Below are positions 31,355-41,461 of a DNA stretch of 64,000 nt, piece after piece. The position numbers and the translations under genes were made by a program. The notes under the pieces were generated by a model. It did no database searches. It saw nothing but the letters and a program-made list of their open reading frames with translations, and was not told the origin of the DNA. The DNA comes from Azophilus sp965215035 (GTDB taxonomy: Bacteria; Pseudomonadota; Gammaproteobacteria; Pseudomonadales; Azotimanducaceae): positions 1,984,001 to 2,048,000 of the forward strand of contig OZ244040.1 in the NCBI GenBank assembly GCA_965215035.1, in the 5' to 3' direction. Within the stretch, counting starts at the first letter, position 1. Every line of letters begins with the position of its first letter.

Positions 31355-33250
31355 ATGTCACTCGAAGCAGCCAATGATCCCATCCTGAATCCTGCCACCG
31401 GCGCCACCGGCGGTGCAATGACGATGATTCCCATGCGGGATGGCGTTCGCCTGATGACGGACCTCTACATGCCGGACGGCGAAGGCCCCTGGCCGGCAAT
31501 CCTGATTCGCCACCCCTATGGCCAGCCCTACGACCAGGATGTCTACCGCAACATCGCCGACGACGGCTTTGTGCTCGCTCATCAGCAAAGCCGGGGGCGG
31601 TTCGGGTCCGAGGGCAGCTACTCCGATCCGTACCATGTCGATGCGGACGATGGCGAGGATACGGTCGAGTGGTTGGCGCGACAGCCCTGGTGCACCGGCA
31701 AGGTCGGAGTCATGGGCGGGTCATATGTCGGTTCGACGACCTGGCTGGCGACCATGCGCCAGCCGGCTGGACTGGGGGCGAGCGCTCCCCTGAACGCCGC
31801 GCTGCCCTGGGACGCGTTTCCCTACGTTGCCGACGGGGTCTGTTGCCTGGATGCGCTGGTGATGTGGTCGTTTGCCCTGGTGGGGCAGTACACCGCGGGT
31901 CGGAAGCCCGATGTCGTCAAGCGCCTGTCGCCAGCTTTTCGGGAGATCGTCAGGCTTACCGAGGAAAGCGTTAGGTTGACCTACGAGGCCACCGCCTGCA
32001 GGAACAACGAACAACGGGTGGCCCTGATCGGGCGCAATGCCGCTGTGATCGATGAGCAGAACCGGCTGATGCAGGATGTTGCCAGCGGCTCTCTGACGGA
32101 TTTTCTCGATGACATGGAGCAACTCGAACCCTGGGTGCGCGATTGGGCGGAACACCAGGTGCGCGACGAACCGTATTGGGCATCTGTAGATCCTTACAAC
32201 GCTTGCGACGAGATAAAAACTCCGGTGCTCGTGGTTGCTGGCTGGTACGACACATTTACCCGCACGGCGATCGACAACTTCGAGGCACTCAGGAAAAATC
32301 CCGGGAGCGGCGCCGCGCACCGGCTGGTAGTGGGGCCCTGGTCGCACGCGTCCCTGTCCCAACTCACGGATACCGGGGTCGTTTCAGGTGAACTGGTATT
32401 CCCGCTGGAAACGTACGCGGACCGATGGAGCCTGTTCAATCTGACCAGTCATCTCGATACGCCCGCGCTGTTTCAACGCTGGTTCTTCCAGCATCTGTAC
32501 GGAAACGACTGCGATCCCATGCCGGAGGCCCCGATCCGCATTTACGTCATGGGAGAGAACCGATGGCGCAACGAATACGAGTGGCCCATCGCACGCACCC
32601 GATGGACGACGCGCTACCTGCACAGCGGCGGCGGCGCCAATACGCTGAACGGCGACGGCAAACTGTCGCGCCAACTCCCCGGAGACCAGCGGCCGGATCA
32701 ATACAACTACGATCCGGCAAACCCCGTACCCTCGATCGGCGGCCGCTGGCTGCAGCCTCCGAGGGGCGGGCCTCGAGACCGCAGGGCGGTTCAGTCCCGG
32801 CAGGACGTGCTCGTCTACAGCAGCGAAGCCCTCAAGGACCCGCTGGAGGTTACCGGTATTCCAAGGGTGAAGCTCTGGGTTAGCACAACCGCGGTGGACA
32901 CGGATTTTACGGCCACCCTCGTTGACGTGCATCCGGACGGCAAGGCGTACATTCTCTGTGACGGAGTGGTGCGACTGCGGTTCCGCCGGGAGCGGCCAGG
33001 GCTGGTGAATCCCGGCGAAATCCAGGAGGCGGAAATCGAACTGTTTCCCACAAGTATCCTGTTCGGCGCGGGGCACCGGATACGCCTGGAGATTTCTTCC
33101 AGCAACGGCTACTACTTCGACCCCAACCCGAATACGGGCAAAAGCCTGCTTGCGGACGCAACCCAGGAGAAAGTCGTGGCGCGACAGACCGTTTATCACG
33201 GCCCGCAGACACCGTCTCAGTTGATACTCCCGGTCATACCCCGGAGCTAG
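31355..33250 (+). CDS. CocE/NonD-family hydrolase
   Basis: A 631-residue member of the CocE family. Order of blocks: MIPMRDGVRLMTDLYMPDG, ILIRHPYGQPYD, VLAHQQSRGRFGSEGSY, nucleophile motif KVGVMGGSYVGSTTW (Ser in GGSYVG), catalytic Asp in VVAGWYDTFTRTAIDNF, His in LVVGPWSHASLSQL, and the C-terminal jelly-roll domain (STTAVDTDFTATLVDVHPDG, GHRIRLEISSSNGYYFDPNPN). All three catalytic residues are present. It follows the SnoaL-like gene by 21 bp. Expected to cleave an ester or amide, possibly the product of the Baeyer-Villiger enzyme. Confidence 0.95.
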   Translation: MSLEAANDPILNPATGATGGAMTMIPMRDGVRLMTDLYMPDGEGPWPAILIRHPYGQPYDQDVYRNIADDGFVLAHQQSRGRFGSEGSYSDPYHVDADDGEDTVEWLARQPWCTGKVGVMGGSYVGSTTWLATMRQPAGLGASAPLNAALPWDAFPYVADGVCCLDALVMWSFALVGQYTAGRKPDVVKRLSPAFREIVRLTEESVRLTYEATACRNNEQRVALIGRNAAVIDEQNRLMQDVASGSLTDFLDDMEQLEPWVRDWAEHQVRDEPYWASVDPYNACDEIKTPVLVVAGWYDTFTRTAIDNFEALRKNPGSGAAHRLVVGPWSHASLSQLTDTGVVSGELVFPLETYADRWSLFNLTSHLDTPALFQRWFFQHLYGNDCDPMPEAPIRIYVMGENRWRNEYEWPIARTRWTTRYLHSGGGANTLNGDGKLSRQLPGDQRPDQYNYDPANPVPSIGGRWLQPPRGGPRDRRAVQSRQDVLVYSSEALKDPLEVTGIPRVKLWVSTTAVDTDFTATLVDVHPDGKAYILCDGVVRLRFRRERPGLVNPGEIQEAEIELFPTSILFGAGHRIRLEISSSNGYYFDPNPNTGKSLLADATQEKVVARQTVYHGPQTPSQLILPVIPRS

Positions 33251-33308
33251 CAGCCGTTGCGCGTATGGCAGGTACCTGTTTTTTGGATTTAGCGATGGGA
33301 GGACCCAG

Positions 33309-33779
33309 ATGTTAACGCTACAGGAAGTTTCCGACCGCCTGGAGATTCAGGATCTGCTGCACCGGTACGCAGAAATCGTCGACGGCGTATTCGAAAACGG
33401 CAACGTCGATGCGTTGCGCACGGAGGTTTTCACCGAAGACGCCCGCATCGACCCGAGTGATCTCGGCTATCCAGAGTGCGATGTCAGCGAGTTCATCGGA
33501 GTGTTCGACGGGGAGGTCACCCCCGAGAATTTTCATGGCATGCAGCACCTGAACGGCAGCCATCAGATCAAGCTCGACGGTGACCGGGCAAGCGGCCGGA
33601 TCATGTGCTGGGTGCCCGCCCTGATTCCCCAGCCCGATGGCGGCAAACGATTGCTAGTGACAGCGGTCTGCTATCTGGACAAATACCTTCGAACGGACCG
33701 CGGCTGGCGAATTCAGGAACGGGTGGAAGATGTCACCTTTGCGGAGCCTCTCCCGGTTCTGAACATCGAACCGGATTGA
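33309..33779 (+). CDS. SnoaL-like (NTF2 fold) protein
   Basis: A 156-residue protein with ATG 33309 behind GGGAGGACC. MLTLQEVSDRLEIQDLLHRYAEIVDGVFENGNVDAL is a standard NTF2-like start with the LHRYAEIVD Tyr/Asp motif. Later FHGMQHLNGSHQIKLDGDRASGR and CYLDKYLRTDRGWRIQERV complete the cone fold. A single-domain isomerase, dehydratase or cyclase acting with the neighbouring enzymes is likely. Third gene of the AraC-divergent operon. Confidence 0.88.
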   Translation: MLTLQEVSDRLEIQDLLHRYAEIVDGVFENGNVDALRTEVFTEDARIDPSDLGYPECDVSEFIGVFDGEVTPENFHGMQHLNGSHQIKLDGDRASGRIMCWVPALIPQPDGGKRLLVTAVCYLDKYLRTDRGWRIQERVEDVTFAEPLPVLNIEPD

Positions 33780-33804
33780 CAGGCAGCCGGGACCTGTCCG
33801 ACCG

Positions 33805-34470
33805 ATGGCACGTTTTTTGTTGACGTCGTTTTCACGCCACAACCGCGGCATGAAGGTGGCATATGAGGCTTGGTACGAGGAGCACATCCAACACTTTTTA
33901 TGCATTCCTTCTATCCTGAGCGCCCAACGATTCGTCAAGGTAACCGGCATCGGCGGAGACCTGAAGCCCCCTCGGCACTACCTGGCGCTCTACGAAATCG
34001 ATACCGTGCGACTCGAATCCACCCTCGAGGACATGTACCGGGCAAGTTCCGACACCGTCGTGCCCAAAGACCTGTTTACGACGGGGGACTACTCCTTCAC
34101 GCACATATTCTGGGAATTGCAGACAGACGAAGCCTCCCTCGAAACCAATCGACGGGGTGTTGCCGGTGAGCATGTCGCGACCACTTTCGTTCGGGGAGCA
34201 GCAGGCCGCGAAGACCAATTCCTCGCCTGGACAGCGAACGCAACAGCCGACAGCTTCGGAAACGGACACTGCTACAGAAAGCGGCTCATGACGACACCGG
34301 ACGACCCCGTTTCAGACCATTTGCTGCTCCATGCAATCGAAGACGGTCGATGGAAAGCCCAGCTCCGCGATGTTCGCGGTTCTCTGCCCCCGGAAGCAGA
34401 CCTGAGTGTTTCGGTCGTGTGGAAGTCGATCACCGATGATTTGAAAGCACCTCAAGACGAGAACAGGTGA
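33805..34470 (+). CDS. EthD-like/dimeric alpha-beta barrel protein
   Basis: A 221-residue protein. MKVAYEAWYEEHIQHFLCIPSILSAQRF and PRHYLALYEIDTVRLESTLEDM are typical of the ferredoxin-like EthD/DUF4286 group; a second similar half (TPDDPVSDHLLLHAIED) ends the protein, so it may be a tandem of two such domains. EthD-type proteins accompany oxygenase systems, and some bind or rearrange hydrophobic substrates. Start could also be the internal ATG at 33850. Followed by an SDR 5 bp later. Confidence 0.65.
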   Translation: MARFLLTSFSRHNRGMKVAYEAWYEEHIQHFLCIPSILSAQRFVKVTGIGGDLKPPRHYLALYEIDTVRLESTLEDMYRASSDTVVPKDLFTTGDYSFTHIFWELQTDEASLETNRRGVAGEHVATTFVRGAAGREDQFLAWTANATADSFGNGHCYRKRLMTTPDDPVSDHLLLHAIEDGRWKAQLRDVRGSLPPEADLSVSVVWKSITDDLKAPQDENR

Positions 34471-34475
34471 GAACG

Positions 34476-35258
34476 ATGACCGTTACGCCACCCAACATGA
34501 TCGACCTGTCCGGCAAGGTCGCACTGCTCCCCGGAGGGGCAGGCGCCATCGGTTCCGGCATAGCCAAAGTACTCATGGATTGCGGAGCCCGGGTCGTGGT
34601 ATCGGATGTCAAACCCGGCCTGGCGGAACGGAAGGCAAAGGCGCTGGGCGGCGATGCTCTTGGATTCACCTCGGACGTGAGCTCCGCTGCACAGTGCCAG
34701 GAACTGGTGGACAAAGTGGTGGCTGCCTGCGGCACCGTCGATATCCTCGTCTATTGCGCGACGGTGCCGCCCAATTTCGACGGCCCGCTTGCCATGAGCC
34801 TGCAGGCGTGGCAGCGATCCATGGATGTAGGTCTCAGGGGAGCCTATCTGATGTGCCGCAATGCCGGTCGCGTCATGGTTGAGCAAGGCTCCGGAAGCAT
34901 CTTCTTTCTATCCGCGGTATCGGTGTATCGGGCGTTTGGTCCCGGAGACGTCTCCTACACCTCCACCAAGGCGGCATTCCACGCGATGACCCAGATGCTC
35001 ACCGTGCACTGGGCCAGATCCAACGTGCGGGTCAACAGCATCGCCATCGGTTACGTGGATGCCGGCATAGCCACAAAGGAAACCAGGCCCGGCAATGCCC
35101 CGGGCGGCGATGAGGAATCGCTGCTCGCCACCATTCCCAGCGGTCGCGCCGGCACGCCGGAAGACATAGGCTGGCCCATCGCATTCATCGCGTCGGACCT
35201 CGGCAGCTACATCAACGGCACGGTGCTGGCGGTCGACGGCGGAATGCTGGCCTTGTGA
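34476..35258 (+). CDS. short-chain dehydrogenase/reductase
   Basis: A 260-residue SDR from ATG 34476 (MTVTPPNMIDLSGKVALLPG). Cofactor motif PGGAGAIGSGIA is close to TGGxxGIG, with an acidic VSDVKPG after the second strand (NAD preference). NNAG is replaced by YCAT, Ser is in FFLSAVSVY, and SYTSTKAAFHAMTQML carries the YxxxK. It closes the AraC-divergent operon and converges on TonB receptor gene 1. The paralogue at 51941 shares the unusual CA(A/T) replacement of NNAG, and both converge on a TonB receptor gene. Confidence 0.92.
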   Translation: MTVTPPNMIDLSGKVALLPGGAGAIGSGIAKVLMDCGARVVVSDVKPGLAERKAKALGGDALGFTSDVSSAAQCQELVDKVVAACGTVDILVYCATVPPNFDGPLAMSLQAWQRSMDVGLRGAYLMCRNAGRVMVEQGSGSIFFLSAVSVYRAFGPGDVSYTSTKAAFHAMTQMLTVHWARSNVRVNSIAIGYVDAGIATKETRPGNAPGGDEESLLATIPSGRAGTPEDIGWPIAFIASDLGSYINGTVLAVDGGMLAL

Positions 35259-35321
35259 GCGTGTCGGGGCGTCTCTCCTTAAGGAAAAGCCCGCCACTCA
35301 ACGATTTCGTGGGCAATCCCG

Positions 35322-37415
35322 TCAAAAGTTCATCGACACGCGCAGCCCGATTTCGCGGGGAGGCGCCACGACCGGCAGGGCTTGACGCGTGATGATGACC
35401 TTGTCGTGGTCGGTGACGTTGTTGGCAAAGACAACCGCCCGCCAGGACGGACTCTCGACTCCCAGAACCAGCCCCACGATATCCATAGACGGCGCCACCG
35501 CGGTAAGCCCGCCGATGTCGGACTGCTCGTCCCGGTAATGATAGTTGGCGCTGGCCAGCAAGCTCAATCCGCTGCCGCCCAGCGGGCGCACGTAATCGAG
35601 CCCGACTCGCATCGTCCACTCCGGCGTACCAGGCACAGTCATGCCCTTCTCGATTTCGGGAGCAACCGCTGTCGTGACCGGATCGAAGACATCCGCCCAT
35701 TCCCCGTCCGTGTAGTTGGCGGTGAGCGTGAACGACAAACCGTCCACGGGTGTCCGGTAACTTACGCCGACATCGACGCCCTTGATCTCGATGTCGCCAA
35801 TGTTGTAACCAATACCCACGCCGATAGGAAGACCGACTGTCCACTGAGCGTCCTGCCAGTCCGTGTAGAAAACGGCTGCCTCGAGCAGCAGGTCACCATC
35901 GGCCAGTGACAATTTGGCGCCTAGTTCATAACTCCAAACAAGGTCGTCTTCGATCACCTCTACCCCGGTGATGCCGAATAACGCAGCCGACGCAACCGGA
36001 CCCGCATAGTTGACCCGCCCCGGTCGATAGCCCTTGGCGACGTTGACGTATGCCATCACCTCATCGTTGGGTCGAAAGGTTATGTTAAAGCGCGGGTTGG
36101 TTGTCTTGAAGGTGCTCGCACGTTCCTCGTACGTCTGGAATGAGGGTATGACCCCGGGGATGAGCCCGACCTGCGTCACGTCGGAAACAAAATCGCGATC
36201 CTCTTCGGAATAGCGAATGCCTGCGAGGATTTCCCACACCCCATCCATGAATTCATAGGAAACCTCGCCGAAGAACGACCACTCCTGCGTATCGGTGGTG
36301 CCCAGGTCGTCCGTTTCGAAAACGTAGAACACGTCGAATTCCAGCGGAAAGGCCAGATCGGACTCCCGATAGAAAAACCCCCCGATCCACTTCAACGGGC
36401 CTGACCCGTCAGATACCAGTCTGAGTTCCTGAGAAAAGGTGTCGACAGATATCGGATTGGCCGCTATGAAAATCGGGCTTGCGAACAACTGGTATTCATC
36501 CCACTCGCCGTAGGCCGTTGCGTTCTCAAGCACCATCGCGCCGAGGTCGTAGCTGAACGAGAAGCTGTATACGGACTGCTCAGACTGAAAGTCCGTCTCT
36601 ATCGAAGCGGCCGATCGGTTTTCAGCCGGCAGATCGACCAGCATCCCGAACGGTTCGGCATCCTCCGTGTACATGAAAGAAAACTCGGCGTTGAACCGTT
36701 CTGTCGGCGTGTACTTTACCTTGACGCGATAATTCTGATGCTCGACCTCGTTCGCGTCCTTGTCGTCGGGTCGGTCGATGAAGCCGCCCATCTCCCGATA
36801 GCTCGCGACGATACGTGTCGCAAGCTCGTCTTCGACCAGCGGGATATTGAGCGCTAAGTCGCCGCCGAAATTCTCGCCCCCGTCCTTGAAGCCGGAGCCG
36901 AACAACTGCGCCTTGCCGCCGAACCCGGCCGAAGTATCCGGATCACGGGTAATCAACCGAACCATTCCGCCCATGGAACTCGCACCCCACAAGGTTCCCT
37001 GGGGACCGCGCAGCACCTCGATACGCTCCAGGTCATAAAGGTCCACAGGCGGCGCCAACCCGAGGCTCGGGCTGCCGTAGGCATACTCGTCCAGATAATA
37101 GGCCGTGGTCGGGTCACCTCCGGATGCGGCGGACAGACCGCGGATGGTCATCACGCTGGCGTTGGACGCGAAGCCCTGCGTAAACGCCACGCTGGGCACT
37201 TTTCTGCCCACGCCCTGCAAATCGATGATGCCCTCAGCTTCGAGGTCATCGCCCGTAAACGCCGAAATCGAAAGCGGCACATCCTGAACGGCCTGTTCCC
37301 GCTTCTGCGCGGTCACAACGATCTCCTCGATCTCGGCGGGCTCCTCGGCCGCCTGGACTGCGCCGGACAGCCCGAATAACAAGGTTCCCCCAATGAATAT
37401 TGCTGCAAACCGCAT
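35322..37415 (-). CDS. TonB-dependent outer-membrane receptor 1
   Basis: A 697-residue receptor from ATG 37415 behind GGAGGGAAAA. Signal peptide MRFAAIFIGGTLLFGLSGAVQA, then the plug with TonB box-like IEEIVVTAQKREQ and the plug motifs VPLSISAFTGDDLEAEGI, MTIRGLSA, DLERIEVLRGPQGTLWGASS and MVRLITRDPD. The barrel ends in an aromatic residue (GLRVSMNF). It imports substrates too large for porins, using TonB energy. The gene order against the convergent SnoaL/CocE/SDR operon suggests it takes up that operon's substrate. Paralogue of the receptor at 52887 and of the broken receptor whose parts lie at 39174 and 56506. Confidence 0.95.
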   Translation of the reverse strand: MRFAAIFIGGTLLFGLSGAVQAAEEPAEIEEIVVTAQKREQAVQDVPLSISAFTGDDLEAEGIIDLQGVGRKVPSVAFTQGFASNASVMTIRGLSAASGGDPTTAYYLDEYAYGSPSLGLAPPVDLYDLERIEVLRGPQGTLWGASSMGGMVRLITRDPDTSAGFGGKAQLFGSGFKDGGENFGGDLALNIPLVEDELATRIVASYREMGGFIDRPDDKDANEVEHQNYRVKVKYTPTERFNAEFSFMYTEDAEPFGMLVDLPAENRSAASIETDFQSEQSVYSFSFSYDLGAMVLENATAYGEWDEYQLFASPIFIAANPISVDTFSQELRLVSDGSGPLKWIGGFFYRESDLAFPLEFDVFYVFETDDLGTTDTQEWSFFGEVSYEFMDGVWEILAGIRYSEEDRDFVSDVTQVGLIPGVIPSFQTYEERASTFKTTNPRFNITFRPNDEVMAYVNVAKGYRPGRVNYAGPVASAALFGITGVEVIEDDLVWSYELGAKLSLADGDLLLEAAVFYTDWQDAQWTVGLPIGVGIGYNIGDIEIKGVDVGVSYRTPVDGLSFTLTANYTDGEWADVFDPVTTAVAPEIEKGMTVPGTPEWTMRVGLDYVRPLGGSGLSLLASANYHYRDEQSDIGGLTAVAPSMDIVGLVLGVESPSWRAVVFANNVTDHDKVIITRQALPVVAPPREIGLRVSMNF

Positions 37416-37747
37416 TTTTCCCTCCATGTTCACGCCAATCGGCGACACCTGACCTGACGCGTAGAGTAGATATGTAACTCTCGGGAATGCAACGATTCAT
37501 CCATAAATCGCCCAATTTCCCCGACTGGAGTTGGGCCGTTCTGGTTGGACACCCTGACCCTGTCCGGAAGTCGTCAGGATCATGAGGCCACGGCAGGCGT
37601 ACCCCCGGATATGGAGAGCAGATGGTGAACCTGTTTCGTTCAGGGCGTGGCGTCGACCCCAAATCCACTGATCCGGGGCGAGCTCCGATGACCCCGGCCG
37701 GGCGCTCCTTGAATGACACATTTCTTGGGGAATATGGCCAATTTACC
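37416..37747. other. gap between receptor 1 and IS copy 1
   Basis: Holds the receptor promoter near 37420-37500 and then a GC-rich stretch. On the plus strand a frame through about 37590-37747 (GEQMVNLFRSGRGVDPKSTD) looks faintly coding and is cut off by the IS. It may be the relic of a gene that lost its 3' part there, but I cannot assign it. Confidence 0.4.
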
Positions 37748-39172
37748 GCCTCTTTTGAAATTCGGGTGGGTAATCGGGTCCGCGTGGCCGGGTTGTGCGG
37801 GTCAAGGGCGGGCGCCAGCCCGGCGAAGCGAACCCTTGACGCGCACAACCCGGCGAACACCCTGGGGTCGGGCCGAATGAGGCACAATGCCGCATTCGGC
37901 CTTGATCAACCACAGGGAGCGCCCCATGGACCACCAACTCTTCACCGCCGCCCTCGGCCTGTCCGAACCCTGGTTTGTCGACGGCCTTCACTTCGACGAG
38001 CGCGCGCGCCGGCTGACGGTGCGCATCGACTTCCGCCGGGGCGCCCGCTTCGCGGCGGGGGACGGCGGCGAGCACCCCGTGCACGACACCCGCACGAAGC
38101 GCTACCGCCACCTCAACTTCTTCCAGCACGAGTGCGAGCTCGAGGCGCGAGTGCCCCGCGTTCGGTTGCCGGATGGGCGCGTGGCGCTGGTGGAGCCGCC
38201 CTGGGCGGGCCGGTGCTCCGGCTTCACGCTGCTCTTCGAGGCGCTGGTCGTGGCCCTGTGCCGGGAGATGCCGTTCGCGGCAGCGGCGCGGCTGGCCGGA
38301 CTGTCGCAGCACCGCGTCCAGGCCATGTGCGGGCGCTACGTGGGCCTCGCCCTTGAGGGCGCCGACCTCTCGGCGGTCCGCGAGGTCGCCATCGACGAGA
38401 CCTCGCGCGCCCGCGGGCACGACTACGTCACCGCCGTGGCGGACGCCGCGGCGCGGCGCGTGGTGTTCGTCGGCGAGGGGCGAGGCGCCGGGGTCGTCGG
38501 GGAATTCGCGGAGGAACTCGCCGCCCGCGGCGGCGACCCGGAGGCGGTCGGGTCGGTGTCCATCGACATGTCGCCGGCGTTCATCAAGGGCGCCGCGGAG
38601 CACCTGCCCAACGCCCAGGTCACCTTCGACAAGTTCCACGTCGTCGCCCACGCATCGAGGGCGCTCGACGAGACCCGGCGCGTCGAGCAGCGCCTCGACC
38701 CCGACCTCAAGGGCCTGCGGTGGACCCTGCTCAAGAATCCCGCCGGCCTCGGCCCGCGGCAGCGCGCCGACCTCGACGCGCTCGTCGCGCAGGTCGCGGG
38801 GAAACGTACCGCGCGGGCCTGGCTGTACCGGGAGCAACTCCGGGAGATCCTCAACCGAAAGCAGATCAATGTCGTGCGGCGGATGCTCCACCAGTGGTGC
38901 ACGAACGTGAACCGCTCGAGGGTCGAGCCCATGAAGGCGGTCGCGAAGATGATCCGGCGGCACATCGACGGCATCGCCGCCTGGGCGCGCACCCGGCGGA
39001 CCAACGGCTTCATCGAGGCGCTCAACGGCCTGTTCCAGTCCGCCAAGCGCAAGGCTCGCGGCTACGGCCGGTTCGAGACGATCCGCACCGTTTTCTTCCT
39101 CATCGCCGGAAAACTCGACTTTTCCAAGCTCAACCCGCATGCCACCTAACCCACACGGAATTCAACAGAGCC
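37748..39172 (+). mobile_element. ISL3-family insertion sequence, copy 1
   Basis: A 1425-bp element. Ends GCCTCTTTTGAAATTC (left) and GGAATTCAACAGAGCC (right) are imperfect inverted repeats (about 18 of 23 match). The left flank (AATTTACC) and right flank (AGAAATTA) do not match, so this copy has no intact target duplication. The right flank is the reverse complement of the 8-bp target of copy 3 and continues into the second part of a receptor gene. This marks it as one end of an inversion. A 178-bp leader with internal inverted repeats precedes the transposase. Confidence 0.95.
37926..39149 (+). CDS. ISL3-family transposase (intact)
   Basis: A 407-residue DDE transposase from ATG 37926 (MDHQLFTAALGLSEPWFVDG) behind CAGGGAGCGCC. 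The N-terminal part is a DNA-binding region with a helix-turn-helix (AAAARLAGLSQHRVQAM). The catalytic triad is consistent with Asp157 (REVAIDETS), Asp214 (VSIDMSPAF) and Glu364 (NGFIEALNGLF), followed by SAKRKARGYGRFETIRT. This copy looks complete. Because the element is duplicated with almost no change, transposition was recent. Confidence 0.96.
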   Translation: MDHQLFTAALGLSEPWFVDGLHFDERARRLTVRIDFRRGARFAAGDGGEHPVHDTRTKRYRHLNFFQHECELEARVPRVRLPDGRVALVEPPWAGRCSGFTLLFEALVVALCREMPFAAAARLAGLSQHRVQAMCGRYVGLALEGADLSAVREVAIDETSRARGHDYVTAVADAAARRVVFVGEGRGAGVVGEFAEELAARGGDPEAVGSVSIDMSPAFIKGAAEHLPNAQVTFDKFHVVAHASRALDETRRVEQRLDPDLKGLRWTLLKNPAGLGPRQRADLDALVAQVAGKRTARAWLYREQLREILNRKQINVVRRMLHQWCTNVNRSRVEPMKAVAKMIRRHIDGIAAWARTRRTNGFIEALNGLFQSAKRKARGYGRFETIRTVFFLIAGKLDFSKLNPHAT

Positions 39173-39173
39173 A

Positions 39174-40003
39174 GAAATTATCGTTACTGCCCAAATGCGT
39201 GAGCAGGCGCTTAACGATGTGCCACTATCGATTAATGCCTACACGGAGGAAACGCTCGAGAGAAAAGGCGTGGTGGCCTTTACCGATGTTGTCAAAATTA
39301 TTCCTGGTGCTTCTTTTGGCCAAGCGTTTTCTCCGACAAACACCACGCTTACGATTCGTGGTGTAGGGGGTCGAGCGACAACAGACCCGTCGGTGGCGTT
39401 TTACATTGACGAAACGCCATTTGCAGTTCCCGCCTATTCATTTTCTCCACCCACAGATATGTTTGATATTGAAAGGGTTGAGGTGCTGAGAGGGCCTCAA
39501 GGCACTCTATTATGGATTGGGTTCCATGGGCGGTGCTGTTCGGGTTCTTACGGCAGATCCGAGCCACGAAGATGGCTTTAGCGGCAAGGCGCAAGTGTCT
39601 TGGGCAGATACTAAAGATGGCGAGCCCAGTTATCGCGGCAACATCGCTTTAAACCTACCGGTGGTAGAAGACACGCTGACTGCAAGAATTGTATTGGGAT
39701 ACCGTGAAGATGGCGGTTTTATCGACAGTCCTGACTTCCCAGACGCCAATGGTGATGAGGACATTAACGAAACCGAATATGAAGACATTCGCGCCAAAGT
39801 GCTTTACACACCGACTGAAGACCTTGAATTGTTGTTCACCTACTGGGAAAACGATGTTGAAAATCTGTTTGGCAACACGACGAGCACCCTGAACGGTCGT
39901 GAATTCTTTGGTAGTGGCGGACTGCCTTCCGAGTACCTTACGGATTTTGAACTTTCAGCCATTAGCCTGACATACAATCTTGGATTTGCGATCCTTGAAA
40001 ACA
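39174..40003 (+). pseudogene. TonB-dependent receptor 3, middle part (broken gene)
   Basis: Directly after IS copy 1 the frame reads EIIVTAQMREQALNDVPLSI, then VVKIIPGASFGQAF, LTIRGVGGRAT and DIERVEVLRGPQGTL, the plug domain of a TonB receptor without start or signal. A one-base insertion near 39510 shifts the frame (GTLLW.. should be YGLGSMGGAVRVLTADP, which continues in the next frame). At 40004 IS copy 2 interrupts it; beyond the IS only NNLSYL then a stop remains (about 41438-41455). The missing first 28 codons lie at 56506-56590 on the other strand. Lower GC than its neighbours. Confidence 0.9.
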
Positions 40004-41429
40004 GCCTCTTTTGAAATTCGGGTGGGTAATCGGGTCCGCGTGGCCGGGTTGTGCGGGTCAAGGGCGGGCGCCAGCCCGGCGAAGCGAACCCTTGACGCGC
40101 ACAACCCGGCGAACACCCTGGGGTCGGGCCGAATGAGGCACAATGCCGCATTCGGCCTTGATCAACCACAGGGAGCGCCCCATGGACCACCAACTCTTCA
40201 CCGCCGCCCTCGGCCTGTCCGAACCCTGGTTTGTCGACGGGCCTTCACTTCGACGAGCGCGCGCGCCGGCTGACGGTGCGCATCGACTTCCGCCGGGGCG
40301 CCCGCTTCGCGGCGGGGGACGGCGGCGAGCACCCCGTGCACGACACCCGCACGAAGCGCTACCGCCACCTCAACTTCTTCCAGCACGAGTGCGAGCTCGA
40401 GGCGCGAGTGCCCCGCGTTCGGTTGCCGGATGGGCGCGTGGCGCTGGTGGAGCCGCCCTGGGCGGGCCGGTGCTCCGGCTTCACGCTGCTCTTCGAGGCG
40501 CTGGTCGTGGCCCTGTGCCGGGAGATGCCGTTCGCGGCAGCGGCGCGGCTGGCCGGACTGTCGCAGCACCGCGTCCAGGCCATGTGCGGGCGCTACGTGG
40601 GCCTCGCCCTTGAGGGCGCCGACCTCTCGGCGGTCCGCGAGGTCGCCATCGACGAGACCTCGCGCGCCCGCGGGCACGACTACGTCACCGCCGTGGCGGA
40701 CGCCGCGGCGCGGCGCGTGGTGTTCGTCGGCGAGGGGCGAGGCGCCGGGGTCGTCGGGGAATTCGCGGAGGAACTCGCCGCCCGCGGCGGCGACCCGGAG
40801 GCGGTCGGGTCGGTGTCCATCGACATGTCGCCGGCGTTCATCAAGGGCGCCGCGGAGCACCTGCCCAACGCCCAGGTCACCTTCGACAAGTTCCACGTCG
40901 TCGCCCACGCATCGAGGGCGCTCGACGAGACCCGGCGCGTCGAGCAGCGCCTCGACCCCGACCTCAAGGGCCTGCGGTGGACCCTGCTCAAGAATCCCGC
41001 CGGCCTCGGCCCGCGGCAGCGCGCCGACCTCGACGCGCTCGTCGCGCAGGTCGCGGGGAAACGTACCGCGCGGGCCTGGCTGTACCGGGAGCAACTCCGG
41101 GAGATCCTCAACCGAAAGCAGATCAATGTCGTGCGGCGGATGCTCCACCAGTGGTGCACGAACGTGAACCGCTCGAGGGTCGAGCCCATGAAGGCGGTCG
41201 CGAAGATGATCCGGCGGCACATCGACGGCATCGCCGCCTGGGCGCGCACCCGGCGGACCAACGGCTTCATCGAGGCGCTCAACGGCCTGTTCCAGTCCGC
41301 CAAGCGCAAGGCTCGCGGCTACGGCCGGTTCGAGACGATCCGCACCGTTTTCTTCCTCATCGCCGGAAAACTCGACTTTTCCAAGCTCAACCCGCATGCC
41401 ACCTAACCCACACGGAATTCAACAGAGCC
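40004..41429 (+). mobile_element. ISL3-family insertion sequence, copy 2
   Basis: A 1426-bp copy, one base longer than copies 1 and 3. It is flanked by a perfect 8-bp target duplication TGAAAACA (39996-40003 and 41430-41437), so it is a simple insertion into the already displaced receptor gene. Apart from the extra G at about 40240 it appears identical to copy 1 by eye. Confidence 0.96.
40182..41406 (+). pseudogene. ISL3-family transposase, frameshifted
   Basis: The same transposase as in copy 1, but an additional G in the run after codon 19 (GACGGGCC instead of GACGGCC, about 40238-40241) throws the frame off after FVDG. The shifted frame continues to 40613, and the original frame is only recovered downstream without a start at the right place. 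This copy cannot make the full transposase, but could still be moved by the intact copies. Confidence 0.93.
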
Positions 41430-41461
41430 TGAAAACAACCTGAGCTACCTTTAAGCGCAGC

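Noticed and set aside
35258..35322. possible terminator between the convergent SDR and receptor genes
   Set aside because: No GC-rich hairpin followed by a T run is visible.
37743..39140. 465-codon open frame on the strand opposite the ISL3 transposase (also in copies 2 and 3)
   Set aside because: High-GC antisense frame with no motifs; the plus-strand transposase with its catalytic residues explains the stretch.
37748..39172. interpretation of IS copies 1 and 3 as ends of a composite transposon carrying the ten-gene operon
   Set aside because: Copy 1 lacks a matching target duplication, and the split receptor gene shows an inversion, so a simple composite insertion does not fit.
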